DNA from: Muricomes sp. | GTDB lineage: Bacteria > Bacillota > Clostridia > Lachnospirales > Lachnospiraceae | Assembly: GCA_020024675.1 (NCBI GenBank) | Contig: JAHHTM010000122.1 | Coordinates: 1 to 5,067 of the forward strand | Direction of reading: 5' to 3' | Length of the DNA: 5,067 bases | Shown here: positions 4,238-5,067 of the stretch, one piece after another | Position numbering within the stretch: position 1 is the stretch's first letter | Layout: every line of letters starts with the position of its first letter | Program-made: the position numbers and the translations under genes | Notes under the pieces: model-generated | Seen by the model: only the letters and a program-made list of their open reading frames with translations | What the model was told of the DNA's origin: nothing | Database searches by the model: none

Positions 4238-5067
4238 TGAAAGATTATATTGTAAGAGCGACAGCAGCAGACACACAGATTCGTGCATTTGCAGCATCAA
4301 CAACTCAGCTTGTAGAAATGGCAAGAAGTCGTCATAATACAAGTCCGGTAGCCACAGCTGCTTTAGGGCGTCTTCTCACAGCAGGTGTGATGATGGGAAG
4401 CATGATGAAAAATGATACAGATGTACTTACACTTCAAGTGCAGTGTGGTGGACCAATCGGTGGCATGACAGTAACTGCAGATAGTTTAGGTAAAGTAAAA
4501 GGTTATGTGAATAATCCAGACGTGATCCTTCCGGCAAAAAACGGAAAATTGGATGTTGGAGGTGCATTAGGACCTGGTTTTATCAATGTGATCAAAGATA
4601 TGGGATTAAAAGAGCCATATTCAGGCCAGACAATATTAAGAACGGGTGAGATTGCAGAAGATCTTACATATTATTTTGCCACATCTGAACAGGTGCCTTC
4701 TTCAGTTGGTCTTGGTGTACTTATGGAGAAAGACAATACGGTTAGATGTGCAGGTGGATTTATCGTACAAGTTATGCCATTCATAGATGATGAGGTTCTT
4801 GACAGATTAGAAAATAACATCAAGAATATTCAGTCTGTTACATCTATGCTGGATAATGGTCATACACCAGAAGAAATGCTGGAGCATGTTTTAGAAGGAC
4901 TGGATATGAAAGTGGTAGATACAATGCCTGCTGAATTTGCATGTAATTGTTCAAAAGAAAGAATTGAAAAAGCAATCATCAGTGTGGGTAAAAAAGAGAT
5001 ACAGGCAATGATCGATGATGGAAAAGACATCGAAGTAAAATGTCATTTCTGCAATACTGCATATAAA
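4237..5067 (+). CDS. hslO: Hsp33 redox-regulated chaperone (3' end cut by window)
   Basis: 277 residues are visible, starting at ATG 4237 with GGAG 7 nt upstream (4226-4229). The frame is still open at the window end; Hsp33 proteins are about 290 residues, so only the last few are missing. Hsp33 is a cytoplasmic holdase that is inactive when its cysteines bind zinc and becomes active on oxidation and unfolding. The zinc motif is complete: C236-x-C238 ('FACNCSKERI') and C269-x-x-C272 ('VKCHFCNTAY'). The N-terminal core shows 'DYIVRATAAD', 'QVQCGGPIGGMTVTAD' and 'GGALGPGFINVIKDMG', and 'GGFIVQVMP' precedes the linker. The first base of its ATG is the last base of the methyltransferase stop codon, so expression is probably coupled. 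Function is firm from the motifs; the link with the methyltransferase is only by operon. Confidence 0.97.
   Translation, partial: MKDYIVRATAADTQIRAFAASTTQLVEMARSRHNTSPVATAALGRLLTAGVMMGSMMKNDTDVLTLQVQCGGPIGGMTVTADSLGKVKGYVNNPDVILPAKNGKLDVGGALGPGFINVIKDMGLKEPYSGQTILRTGEIAEDLTYYFATSEQVPSSVGLGVLMEKDNTVRCAGGFIVQVMPFIDDEVLDRLENNIKNIQSVTSMLDNGHTPEEMLEHVLEGLDMKVVDTMPAEFACNCSKERIEKAIISVGKKEIQAMIDDGKDIEVKCHFCNTAYK

Noticed and set aside
4142..4342. 66-codon minus-strand ORF over the methyltransferase-hslO junction
   Set aside because: It is antisense to two well-supported coding regions and has low-complexity composition.
1..5067. CRISPR array, toxin-antitoxin pair, defence system or biosynthetic cluster
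   Set aside because: No spaced direct repeats and no such genes are visible; apart from the IS and gene remnants the genes are ordinary housekeeping functions.

Overview
The window looks like a chromosomal segment of a low-GC Gram-positive anaerobe, most likely a clostridium of the Lachnospiraceae type. This rests on the A/T-rich intergenic DNA, GGAGG-type ribosome binding sites, consensus sigma-A promoters, tRNA genes without an encoded CCA, an M-box leader in front of mgtE, and the general look of the proteins. The taxonomic call is inference from style, not from a marker gene.

Left part (1-1185): a scarred junction. The C-terminal end of a short-chain dehydrogenase is read leftwards off the window edge. 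The last 26 codons of an XRE-type repressor are read rightwards. Between them sits a complete, probably active IS5-family (IS427-like) insertion sequence of about 0.88 kb with inverted repeats, a CTAG/TA target duplication, and a transposase split over two frames that a -1 ribosomal frameshift would join. All three DDE residues are present. A hairpin covers the transposase ribosome binding site.

Middle part (1186-1620): two tRNA genes on the minus strand, tRNA-Ser(CGA) then tRNA-Trp(CCA), each with its own promoter, closed by a strong hairpin/T-tract terminator. The tRNA-Ser promoter overlaps the terminator of the upstream gene mgtE. About 100 bp at 1186-1284 hold nothing I recognise.

Right-middle part (1621-3366): mgtE, a CBS-domain Mg2+ channel/transporter on the minus strand. 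It has a long leader made of a TTGACA-N17-TAAAAT promoter, an M-box (ykoK-type) Mg2+ riboswitch and an intrinsic terminator. This is the standard arrangement for shutting off Mg2+ uptake when Mg2+ is plentiful. Between the terminator and mgtE lies a short out-of-frame ORF with a better ribosome binding site than mgtE itself; it runs 116 nt into mgtE.

Right part (3367-5067): a divergent plus-strand operon with a YqeM-like SAM-dependent methyltransferase followed, with a TAATG overlap, by hslO (the redox-regulated chaperone Hsp33), which is cut by the window end. A 15-bp perfect palindrome sits between the two divergent promoters.

I do not see a previously undescribed multi-gene system. The points most worth a second look are the upstream ORF in the mgtE leader, the small unusual tRNA-Trp, and the IS control elements.
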